NCBI GenBank assembly: GCA_016282745.1
Contig: JAEELL010000046.1
Span: 1-39,961 of the forward strand
Reading direction: 5' to 3'
Origin: Lachnospiraceae bacterium
Lineage (GTDB): Bacteria > Bacillota > Clostridia > Lachnospirales > Lachnospiraceae
Length of the DNA: 39,961 nucleotides
The position numbers and the translations under genes were made by a program. The notes under the pieces are model-generated. The model was not told where the DNA came from, searched no databases, and worked only from the letters and a program-made list of their open reading frames with translations. Positions within the stretch are counted from its first letter, which is position 1. The number at the start of each line of letters is the position of its first letter. Below are positions 10,860 through 17,241 of the stretch, one piece after another.

Positions 10860-11951
10860 TTACGGCGTTACCGCTCCTACATCTTGAATATAGTTTTCGC
10901 ATTTGATGTATTTACTTGGAAATTCATTGCCTGTGTATGTAGCCATAGTTCTTTTATAAAACTGTACAACATACCTGTTATCTCCTGTTGCGGAATCAAC
11001 AGTGAGTGTACGTTTTTTCCATCCCTCTCGTCCTGTCGCAGCTGATTCAGCTGTAAGTATTCCTGTCCCTGACGGACCATACTTCTCAATAAAGAACGGA
11101 TTCATTGCAAACTTTGTATCATTCCAAAGAATGTCTATTGTTCCTGCTCCGGAACCTTCAATAATAAGATTATAACCATCGTAATCTGTAGAACTCGCTT
11201 CCTGAAGAGTCCCATGCCATCCGGTCTCTACTGTTCTACCTTGTGAAATACTGATTATACTCGCAAGATTAGAAACACCACTATTTGACTGAACACTCTC
11301 CTCTGTAGGTGTTGCAGATACTCTTATAAAGAGTTCCGGAACATCCAATGCAACTTCTGTGGCATCAAAACATATGTTATAGGTATCTCTGTATGAATTC
11401 TCCCCTGCAAGACTTTCTGATGAATATGTATAAGAAAATACTCCTACACCACCTTGCGTGCCATTAATACTATGCTCAGAGTCTGTTCTAATCACAATAT
11501 TGTCATCCATAACTTTCTGAACGTAAAATGTTTTTGCAACTCCACCTTCCTTTGTTTGAACAGTGGTAACAGGAACATATGAATCTGTTCCCGAATCATA
11601 TCGCACGAGCTCCGCTGTAAAACTATATTCAATCACAGCGTGCGCCGGAGCCGTTGGAACGAGCTGATCATAGTTACAAACGGTAACAGAGCAAATAAAA
11701 TTCCCTTCATTTGTAGTTCTAAGATTCTTCACCGCCATATTAGACAATGAAAAAACTTCCATGTAGTTCGAAGAAAAAACACTGTTGCTTGAAGTCTGTG
11801 TAGATACAACTCGCTTTACATCTCCGGTCCCGTTGTATGCAGCATAAATCGAAAGTAGGGTTGATAGAATAAGAAGAGACACAACCATCCAGGTAGTAAT
11901 TGGATTTTTAATTATAAATCTGGCAACTTTTTTCAAATGTCTTTTCATCAT
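10860..11951 (-). CDS. Membrane-anchored extracellular protein of the fibre locus (363 aa)
   Basis: I do not recognise a named family. A basic head (MMKRHLKKVARFIIKN) leads into one hydrophobic helix (about residues 16-38, ending SIYAAYNGTG). About 325 residues of predicted beta-rich extracellular sequence follow. The helix end resembles the A-W-F junction of its neighbours but lacks the Trp. The layout (basic head, single helix, beta domain) is the same as in the 261-, 331- and 237-aa proteins of this locus, so a minor fibre subunit or anchor is likely. Two consecutive ATGs (11951 and 11948) follow the ribosome binding site AAGGAGGG; the second has better spacing. The gene lies 51 bp upstream of the giant repeat protein and is probably co-transcribed with it. 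SipW-type processing is possible but not shown. Confidence 0.8.
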   Translation of the reverse strand: MMKRHLKKVARFIIKNPITTWMVVSLLILSTLLSIYAAYNGTGDVKRVVSTQTSSNSVFSSNYMEVFSLSNMAVKNLRTTNEGNFICSVTVCNYDQLVPTAPAHAVIEYSFTAELVRYDSGTDSYVPVTTVQTKEGGVAKTFYVQKVMDDNIVIRTDSEHSINGTQGGVGVFSYTYSSESLAGENSYRDTYNICFDATEVALDVPELFIRVSATPTEESVQSNSGVSNLASIISISQGRTVETGWHGTLQEASSTDYDGYNLIIEGSGAGTIDILWNDTKFAMNPFFIEKYGPSGTGILTAESAATGREGWKKRTLTVDSATGDNRYVVQFYKRTMATYTGNEFPSKYIKCENYIQDVGAVTP

Positions 11952-11971
11952 TCACCCTCCTTTCCTTTTCT

Positions 11972-12112
11972 TCATGAAATTGTTATATATTTTGTTTTAT
12001 ATTTTTTCATGAAATCATTTTTCATTTTTTCAATTACTTTACGCTTCTTTAACTTATTAGAGAATCCATAATGCCATCTTGCATTCCCCAATTTTCTTTT
12101 ATTATTTATCAC
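11972..12112 (-). CDS. Possible 46-aa basic small protein, coupled to the upstream gene
   Basis: The gap between the 261-aa and 363-aa genes contains an open frame of 46 codons. It starts with GTG overlapping the upstream stop in the coupling arrangement GTGA (12109-12112) and ends 20 bp before the next start. The peptide begins MINNKRKLGNARWHYGF, is rich in Lys and Arg, and contains Trp, His, Tyr and Phe rather than only AAA/AAT-derived residues. No independent Shine-Dalgarno is visible, so translation would depend on coupling. It could be a small cytosolic accessory protein, a leader peptide, or an accident of A-rich DNA. It contains two TTTCATGAA copies that might instead be DNA-level signals. 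Confidence 0.35.
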   Translation of the reverse strand: MINNKRKLGNARWHYGFSNKLKKRKVIEKMKNDFMKKYKTKYITIS

Positions 12113-12894
12113 TCTGTTGTAACACTATACTTAGAAGATATATAAATAATATCTGTTTCTTTGTTGTTAAATGCATAGTTCCAATATCCTGCATTACTTT
12201 CAATCATATTGCTTGCTCCCGGTATCCAGGAAATTCTGATTGCATAATAATCTCTTTCGCTGCTTCCATCTTCATTTTCATTCAACTGAGGCAGATTTCT
12301 TGCAATGCTGTACAAAGGCTTTGCATACTGATTAACCTCATCATTTACAGCGTCATAATTTCTTCGACTCACAGCAAGATCACTCTCATCCCCAAGAATT
12401 CTACCTGTCGAATTGTCGTCAGGATTGATATTGGTCAGTGTTACCTCACCACCGGTTGTTCCCGTCGCATCTGTGATGATACTGTACATTAACGTTGTTT
12501 CTTCTCCACCAGCTATCGTATGGTCAATATATTCAATCGTTCCATTCTCATCCTCCTGAACTCTATACAGCCGATATGTAAATGGAATATTGGTTGTATG
12601 TGACAGCTGAATATCATAAGCATTATACTTTCCTGGTTCAATAGAGAATACAATGTATTTATCTGTTCCACTTGAGACATCGATATTCTCAAGAGAAATA
12701 TACAAAGCCGGATCTGCGCCACCGGATGCAATATTGATAGCCGGTGGTTCCTTAATCTTGGTAAAGGCCTCTATCCTGTCTCTAATTAAAAACCAGGCAC
12801 TTACCGGAATTGCCACGGTGCAAATCAAGGCTATTATCAACTGAATCTTCATAGGAAGAGACAGCTTTTTGATATATTCAATTATCTTTTTCAT
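12109..12894 (-). CDS. Membrane-anchored fibre-locus protein with A-W-F junction (261 aa)
   Basis: This is a single-pass protein: a basic N-terminus (MKKIIEYIKKLSLPMK), a hydrophobic helix at about residues 17-33, then V-S-A-W-F at 31-35 and an extracellular beta-rich domain. The Ala-Trp-Phe at the helix exit matches the fibre subunit (Y-A-W-F-T) and the 331-aa protein (I-A-W-F-S), which suggests a common processing or assembly signal. The start is placed at the ATG at 12894 because a longer reading would begin at a GTG inside the ribosome binding site AGGAGGTGG. The stop overlaps a possible 46-aa gene. It lies 73 bp after the 331-aa gene in the same apparent operon. The probable role is minor subunit or anchor of a TasA-like fibre; no enzymatic motif is seen. 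Confidence 0.8.
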   Translation of the reverse strand: MKKIIEYIKKLSLPMKIQLIIALICTVAIPVSAWFLIRDRIEAFTKIKEPPAINIASGGADPALYISLENIDVSSGTDKYIVFSIEPGKYNAYDIQLSHTTNIPFTYRLYRVQEDENGTIEYIDHTIAGGEETTLMYSIITDATGTTGGEVTLTNINPDDNSTGRILGDESDLAVSRRNYDAVNDEVNQYAKPLYSIARNLPQLNENEDGSSERDYYAIRISWIPGASNMIESNAGYWNYAFNNKETDIIYISSKYSVTTE

Positions 12895-12948
12895 AGCTGC
12901 CACCTCCTTTTATTATTTGTCACTCTTCGCTAATAACATATGTACCTA

Positions 12949-12967
12949 ATGCGAGTGTATCTCGCAT
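12949..12967 (-). other. Perfect hairpin directly after a stop codon
   Basis: ATGCGAG and CTCGCAT (7 bp, 5-nt loop) sit immediately after the stop codon of the 331-aa gene, inside the operon. There is no T-tract, so it is not a classical terminator. It could stabilise the upstream mRNA 3' end after processing and so set the subunit ratio. Confidence 0.5.
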
Positions 12968-13963
12968 CTATTCTGAATCCACCACCGGTTCAACTTTCAT
13001 CGAAAGCAAAAGATACGATACATGATTTCCGATTTCAAGATCCGCATTATCGTATTTCATATTGTAATGATTAAAAATAGAGTTGGAATATGCAGTGGAC
13101 AAAGAAGTCAAATCTGAGGTCACTTTACTCACACTATCACTGCAATCTTTGAAAAATCCATCCTTATTATTTGCAATATACTGTATCACTGCGGAGCGCT
13201 CCGTCGGAGCAAATATTATCTCTGAATTATCATTACTCGTAAGATTACTTAAATACTTTGGCCATACCCAGTAAATCGTCGTGTATGTCGCCCCATTCCT
13301 TGTATAAGTCTGGTTCGAAAAAACCCTTCTTGCAGACTGGTCATCGCCAATAAGTCCTGTATATTTGTGTGTAACAGAATCCTGCCCTGAAAAAAGCATA
13401 ATATGCGACTTAACATATTCCTTGATTACACTGTTATTTATTTCATTTATTGCTGTTTCAGTCTCTCCGTTTCCAACCGGTGTTATTGTCTTCAAATACA
13501 CTTTGATATCAAATACACAATCAACAGTTATAGAATCAGCATCGTTTGGATTCACTCTGAATTCAAGTTTGCCGCTATCTCCCGGTTCAATTCCCGGTTC
13601 TTCCTCTCCCTCTTCTATTGCCGACGTATGGTTATCAAAGTTGTAGTCTGCGCTGATTTTCCACTCCATACCTCCGGTATTAAGACTTTCGTAAATGTCA
13701 CTGTAAATACCACTGCCACTTCTTGTTTGAATAGTGTATGGTGCACCCTGAACCAAAATCCCCATACCGTTATCAGAGACTTCGCCATTTGTAGAAAACC
13801 ATGCTATAGCTCCTAAAATAAAAATAATGAATACGAATATGAGAAGAACTCCCATTTTGACAAGACTAATAGAGGATGAAGCCAGTCTCTTTTTGCTGTC
13901 GTCATCACCCTCTTGATAAACTTTGTATAGATTTTCTAGTTTTTCCCAAATTTTTCCATTCAT
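12968..13963 (-). CDS. SipW-type signal/anchor surface protein with A-W-F motif (331 aa)
   Basis: This protein has a cytosolic head of about 34 residues (MNGKIWEKLENLYKVYQEG...), a strongly hydrophobic helix at about 35-53, then A-W-F-S-T-N-G-E-V-S at 54-63 and a long extracellular domain. That junction aligns with the fibre subunit's AWFTMNDEVS, including the Asn, Glu-Val-Ser and the following Gly-Met, so the two probably share a processing or assembly signal. The cytosolic head is longer than a normal signal peptide, so it may stay anchored. The start was chosen at ATG 13963, with AGAGGTG eight bases upstream; earlier in-frame GTG/ATG codons overlap that site. It is the first gene of a unit ending in the giant adhesin, with a promoter at 14048-14076. 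It is likely a fibre base or minor subunit. No catalytic motif is visible. Confidence 0.82.
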   Translation of the reverse strand: MNGKIWEKLENLYKVYQEGDDDSKKRLASSSISLVKMGVLLIFVFIIFILGAIAWFSTNGEVSDNGMGILVQGAPYTIQTRSGSGIYSDIYESLNTGGMEWKISADYNFDNHTSAIEEGEEEPGIEPGDSGKLEFRVNPNDADSITVDCVFDIKVYLKTITPVGNGETETAINEINNSVIKEYVKSHIMLFSGQDSVTHKYTGLIGDDQSARRVFSNQTYTRNGATYTTIYWVWPKYLSNLTSNDNSEIIFAPTERSAVIQYIANNKDGFFKDCSDSVSKVTSDLTSLSTAYSNSIFNHYNMKYDNADLEIGNHVSYLLLSMKVEPVVDSE

Positions 13964-14047
13964 TCTCATCACCTCTTATTCACTTCCGAATTTTCTCAAA
14001 AAATAATCTAGTCTAATGCTCATAAAAGGCATAATATCCCTATTTAT

Positions 14048-14076
14048 ATTGTACACTATTTCCATTTCAATTACAA
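14048..14076 (-). promoter_or_regulatory. Promoter of the anchor/adhesin operon
   Basis: On the minus strand TTGTAA (14076-14071), a 17-bp spacer and TACAAT (14053-14048) fit a housekeeping-sigma promoter. Transcription would start near 14041, about 80 nt before the 331-aa start. The spacer contains the 15-mer also found upstream of the giant gene. Confidence 0.55.
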
Positions 14077-14390
14077 TTTCAGATTATTGATTTTGTGAAC
14101 TAGAAATGTTCTAATTTCACTTATACTATCTAATTTAATTATACAACATTAGAATTACCATAAAATGACAATATACAGGTATATATATTGCTCATTTTTT
14201 ATATTTTTCATGATAAAACATCACTACACTTTCGTTTTCCTATTATTTTGCCAAAAAATACAAAGAATATGACAACGATAATATTGAAAAATATAAAAAC
14301 GGTAAAAAACAATCCATTAGAAAAACAGGTTCCAGAAGAAACAAAAATATATCAAAAGATAAATCTTTAAGCGTATCACTAGCGCACCTA

Positions 14391-14429
14391 AAAAACAAAC
14401 CGTCGGGTCATCCCCGACGGCTTGTTTTT
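14391..14429 (-). terminator. Strong intrinsic terminator after the fibre subunit gene
   Basis: On the minus strand the stem CCGTCGGG/CCCGACGG (extended by AACAA/TTGTT) has a 5-nt loop and a following T-run. It lies 38 bp past the fibre subunit stop and separates that gene from the 331-aa operon, making the fibre gene a monocistronic unit. Confidence 0.85.
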
Positions 14430-14466
14430 AAACTATATCACAATTTCAATAATATTTCTATCATCA

Positions 14467-15420
14467 TTAAGTAGTTGTAACATCCTGAGTAATCTGATAA
14501 ACACCACTTGCTGTTCCAGCTTCAAGCTTAAATTTAGTTTCAAAACTCCATGTTCCATCAACCAATGTCTGGAATGTATTTACATTACAAGTTTTATCTT
14601 CACCTTCAAGCCATACACGAACTACTACTTCATAGTACTCTGTTGCGCCTGCAGCTACAGTTCCAATTGTTGCATCAGATGCTGAACTTGCATATGTAAC
14701 AGCACCAGTTGCGGATGTTGAAGTTACAGCTTTGTTAGCCTCAAAATTAGTTGCACTGGCAGGAGCATAAATATGTGTTGTAACTCCAGTAGCACTTGCA
14801 TCAATATCAGGAAGTGTCTTTGCTCCATCAACAGTTGCTGTAGCGAATTTCTTAGAATGAATTGCAACACGCCATGCTTTTTCTGAATCTGTTGCCTTAC
14901 TAAATGTCATCTTAAGTTGAGACAAGTTAATATTCTTAGTATTAGCACTATCAGTATTTACAGCCTTTAATACAAAATGATAATCAAGCCAAGTATGATC
15001 TGCTGAAGTATATCCTAATCCAGTTAAGTCACTTAGCTGTGTGATTGCTGTGTAAGCTTCGCTTATAGCATCTCCATCACCCATTACATTGGTAGGTGAA
15101 GTTGCAAAGAAGTTATATCCATTTGTTGTTGATAAAGGCGCTAAAGTAGCTGCAGCAATAGTCTGCGTCGTAGATGATCTAAATGTTGAATCATTAGTAG
15201 CATAACTACCAGCACTCCATGTACCACCATGACAAGGTGCAACATCATCAATCAACAAGTTGCTTTCAACAGTTGTCTTCATTGACATACCAGTTACACT
15301 TACTTCATCATTCATTGTGAACCATGCATATGTTGCGGTTCCGAGCATCATACTCGAGATTAATAACATTGACACCGCACCGGCCAATCTTTTCCTTGTT
15401 TTCATGTTTGTTTTTTTCAT
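14467..15420 (-). CDS. TasA/camelysin-like major fibre subunit with SipW-type signal peptide (317 aa)
   Basis: This is probably the main extracellular fibre (pilin-like) subunit. The N-terminus MKKTNMKTRKRLAGAVSMLL leads into a hydrophobic core ending G-T-A-T-Y-A-W-F-T (residues 27-35), the arrangement of SipW-dependent signal peptides in the TasA/CalY group; cleavage near Ala32 is expected. The mature part is Ala/Thr/Ser-rich and beta-prone. Near the C-terminus it carries V-W-L-E-G-E-D-K-T-C (Trp270, Cys278), matched in the 237-aa protein. A second Cys early in the mature protein (APCHGGTW) could pair with it. The start is ATG 15420, with AAGGAGG seven to eight bases upstream; the GTG at 15441 lies in the ribosome binding site. 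It has its own promoter (15507-15535) and terminator, consistent with high expression relative to flanking genes. Substrate of one or both local signal peptidases by inference. The alternative is a camelysin-type protein without fibre formation. Confidence 0.8.
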   Translation of the reverse strand: MKKTNMKTRKRLAGAVSMLLISSMMLGTATYAWFTMNDEVSVTGMSMKTTVESNLLIDDVAPCHGGTWSAGSYATNDSTFRSSTTQTIAAATLAPLSTTNGYNFFATSPTNVMGDGDAISEAYTAITQLSDLTGLGYTSADHTWLDYHFVLKAVNTDSANTKNINLSQLKMTFSKATDSEKAWRVAIHSKKFATATVDGAKTLPDIDASATGVTTHIYAPASATNFEANKAVTSTSATGAVTYASSASDATIGTVAAGATEYYEVVVRVWLEGEDKTCNVNTFQTLVDGTWSFETKFKLEAGTASGVYQITQDVTTT

Positions 15421-15506
15421 AATCGTTTCCTCCTTTTTCACTTTTCCTTTGAAATCGTTTCCAAGACCCCATTACAAACACTGAGTCTACCTTTATAACT
15501 ACCTTT

Positions 15507-15535
15507 ATTATATACAAAAAATGTCATTTCCACAA
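15507..15535 (-). promoter_or_regulatory. Promoter of the fibre subunit gene
   Basis: On the minus strand TTGTGG (15535-15530), a 17-bp spacer and a consensus TATAAT (15512-15507) lie about 80 nt before the expected transcript reaches the ATG at 15420. A repeated AAAGGTAG occurs in the leader. The imperfect -35 suggests that an activator could be used. Confidence 0.6.
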
Positions 15536-15584
15536 GTTATTTTTGTACATTTTTGCTTTATTATTGTATTTTTTTGTTTCATAC

Positions 15585-15601
15585 TTATGCATACTGCATA
15601 A
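15585..15601. promoter_or_regulatory. Candidate operator palindrome upstream of the fibre promoter
   Basis: TTATGCA-TAC-TGCATAA is a perfect dyad with 7-bp arms and a 3-bp centre. It lies 50 bp upstream of the -35 box of the fibre promoter, a position suited to an activator. The adjacent two-component system is one candidate regulator, but nothing in the sequence proves the link. Confidence 0.4.
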
Positions 15602-15736
15602 AAACCTTTCATTTAGTCTTTTTATTGAATATTATGCGCTTTATTCAACATCATAAACTATTTTTTCTCACTGCTCAATTTTTCCACCCAATTAAGAAGG
15701 CTAAAACTGAAAACTTCAGCATATTTTTATGCCACT

Positions 15737-15961
15737 TTATAGAGATTCCAGTTCTTTTTTCATCTCCAGCATATGATTACGGCAGGCTGTTATCTCTCCG
15801 GTATATTTATTGAACCACTCAACATCTGCCTCATCAGGTTCCTCCTGCAAAAGGATTGCCTGTACCAGAGCCGACTGGGATCTCGCACGTCTTCTCTCTA
15901 TTTCAACTATTGTTTTCTGACATACCTTTATTTCTTTTTTCAGACGACTTTTTCTACTCAT
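15737..15961 (-). CDS. Small coiled-coil protein (74 aa)
   Basis: This is a small, charged, mostly helical protein (MSRKSRLKKEIKVCQKTIVE...) with two helices rich in Arg, Lys and Glu, and no membrane segment or signal peptide. The family is not recognised. The start at 15961 is preferred over the in-frame ATG at 15970, since AAAGG ends only two bases before the latter. It is the last gene of the signal peptidase/AAA+ cluster, 76 bp after the 179-aa membrane protein, so it is probably a cytosolic accessory of the same machine. It could also be read as an unrelated hypothetical protein. Confidence 0.6.
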   Translation of the reverse strand: MSRKSRLKKEIKVCQKTIVEIERRRARSQSALVQAILLQEEPDEADVEWFNKYTGEITACRNHMLEMKKELESL

Positions 15962-16037
15962 ATGCCTCATCCTTTCTTATCGTACTTTGTATTCTTATAT
16001 CTTCTTTCTATATATTGAAAGAAATAATATTTCTCAA

Positions 16038-16577
16038 TCAAAAGCCTTTCTTGTCAATCGAAGCAATAAATTGATCCAACTGTTCATATGCATCCTTTTC
16101 TGATGTTTTTATTTTTTTCAATATATTTTCAACTTCTTCTAATCTATCGCTCGTCTGCTCAGGGTATTTAAGAAACACTGTATACAGTTCATTTATTGAT
16201 TTATGCTCTTCTTCTTTTTCCTTTATTAAAAAAGAGAACGTATTGATATTTGTAATTTCAGCAAAAATCATTCTGTAACGCAACTCAAAGTCTCCATCTG
16301 CATTAGCATAATTATCTAACTGCTCTATCGCACTGTCTAGTGACTTGTAAAACTGTCTTTTGTACGTTTCCTGAACTCTATGTGTCTCACCTATGTACAA
16401 TGCAATGAACACTATCAATGCCACCATGGTAATAATCAACAAAACAATGGATCGTAGCATTTTTTTTTGCATGATGTATTCCTGACCGCTGTCTCGATAG
16501 GTATAATTAAGCATTTCCTCAATTTTGTCATTTTTATTCTTCTTATTCTTTTCTTTGTCTTTCGCCATATGAATCAT
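16038..16577 (-). CDS. Single-pass membrane protein with coiled-coil extracytoplasmic part (179 aa)
   Basis: No named family was recognised. The cytosolic head is Lys/Asn-rich (KDKEKNKKNKNDK), followed by one transmembrane helix (about residues 44-64, IVLLIITMVALIVFIALYIG) and a helical, Glu/Lys-rich outer portion that looks coiled-coil-forming. It overlaps the end of the upstream signal peptidase gene by 35 bp, which suggests tight co-translation. Two starts are possible: ATG 16577 and ATG 16568 (MAKDKE...); the ribosome binding site AAAAGG suits neither ideally. The context implies an accessory or scaffold for the signal peptidase/AAA+ machinery. Function is inferred from position only. Confidence 0.7.
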   Translation of the reverse strand: MIHMAKDKEKNKKNKNDKIEEMLNYTYRDSGQEYIMQKKMLRSIVLLIITMVALIVFIALYIGETHRVQETYKRQFYKSLDSAIEQLDNYANADGDFELRYRMIFAEITNINTFSFLIKEKEEEHKSINELYTVFLKYPEQTSDRLEEVENILKKIKTSEKDAYEQLDQFIASIDKKGF

Positions 16578-17241
16578 CTGCCTTTTCTATACTTCCTGAA
16601 TTCTGCTGTTTCAAATACTCCTCAACTGCCTCTCTCTTCAGTCTCTCCATCTTTTCCTCGGTAGTTTCTACGCCCTTTTTCTTTTGTTTTTCCCGGTATT
16701 CTTCACTCTTCAGCTTGTAGAACAGTTTTGTAACTGTGCTAAACTCGTAGACACATACCAGAAACAGCGGAATCACTACCACCATCAGCATCAGTTTCTT
16801 CATATCAGTAAAGGATGTCAGCCAATCAAGAAACCAAATCTCAGATGCGTATCTGCCTATGATTTGATCCTTCCTAACGTGATAATCGTCAGCGCTGACA
16901 TTGGCATCTCCCTTAGTAACATAGGTTCCATTATCATTGATATCAACAATTCTATGGACCACTATCTTCCCGTACACATCGGGATCCTCTGAGTAATAGG
17001 CTATAATATCTTCTTCTCTAAGGTTATCCATATCCTTTTCAATAACAAGGACATATTGACCTTCCTCAATGGTTGGCTCCATGCTCCCTGTAACAACATG
17101 CAGTACGTTCATTCCAAAAATGTCAACTGCCTTACCTCTGCTTGTACTAATAAACACAAAAGTCAAAAACACCAGTCCCAGGACTAATATTATGTATTCA
17201 AAAATTTTAAGCCCTTTTTTTATTGTCCCTTTATGCTGCAT
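16543..17241 (-). CDS. SipW-type (archaeal/ER-type) signal peptidase I, copy 1 (232 aa)
   Basis: This is a membrane serine protease that removes signal peptides. An N-terminal helix (residues 14-32) precedes the catalytic Ser53 in T-G-S-M-E-P-T; His96 (VVHRIV) replaces the usual Lys, and Asp112 lies in K-G-D-A-N. This Ser-His pattern defines the SipW/eukaryotic-type enzymes, which in Bacillus process TasA and TapA. A second helix (about 150-170) returns the chain to the cytosol, where a charged tail carries EEKMERLKREAVEEYLKQQ (195-213), nearly matching the tail of the second peptidase at 21177-21935. The start overlaps the end of the DUF2357 gene by 11 bp and has only a weak CAGGA site, pointing to translational coupling. 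Probable substrates are the fibre subunit and the A-W-F anchored proteins. Confidence 0.92.
   Translation of the reverse strand: MQHKGTIKKGLKIFEYIILVLGLVFLTFVFISTSRGKAVDIFGMNVLHVVTGSMEPTIEEGQYVLVIEKDMDNLREEDIIAYYSEDPDVYGKIVVHRIVDINDNGTYVTKGDANVSADDYHVRKDQIIGRYASEIWFLDWLTSFTDMKKLMLMVVVIPLFLVCVYEFSTVTKLFYKLKSEEYREKQKKKGVETTEEKMERLKREAVEEYLKQQNSGSIEKADDSYGERQRKE

Larger units (their letters stand above)
13964..14466. other. Intergenic regulatory region between fibre subunit and anchor operon
   Basis: This ~500-bp AT-rich stretch holds the fibre gene terminator (14391-14429) and the promoter of the downstream unit (14048-14076). I looked for a c-di-GMP riboswitch, because an EAL protein lies in the locus, and saw no recognisable one. 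Plus-strand open frames here (14188-14370 and a start-less frame at about 14217-14474) are Lys/Asn-rich from A-rich DNA and lack ribosome binding sites. Confidence 0.5.
15421..15736. other. Intergenic region upstream of the fibre subunit gene
   Basis: This 316-bp AT-rich gap carries the fibre promoter (15507-15535) and, upstream of it, a perfect 17-bp dyad (15585-15601). A weak hairpin GCATA-TTTT-TATGC (15719-15732) followed on the minus strand by a T-rich stretch may partly terminate the secretion operon. No coding sequence is accepted here. Confidence 0.45.

Noticed and set aside
12079-12492. 137-codon plus-strand frame opposite the 261-aa gene
   Set aside because: Antisense shadow with no ribosome binding site and no promoter.
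13964-14466. c-di-GMP riboswitch controlling the anchor operon
   Set aside because: I looked for the conserved core because of the EAL gene and did not see it.
14188-14474. Plus-strand Lys/Asn-rich frames in the fibre intergenic region
   Set aside because: One lacks a ribosome binding site, the other lacks any start codon and runs through the terminator; composition follows from A-rich DNA.
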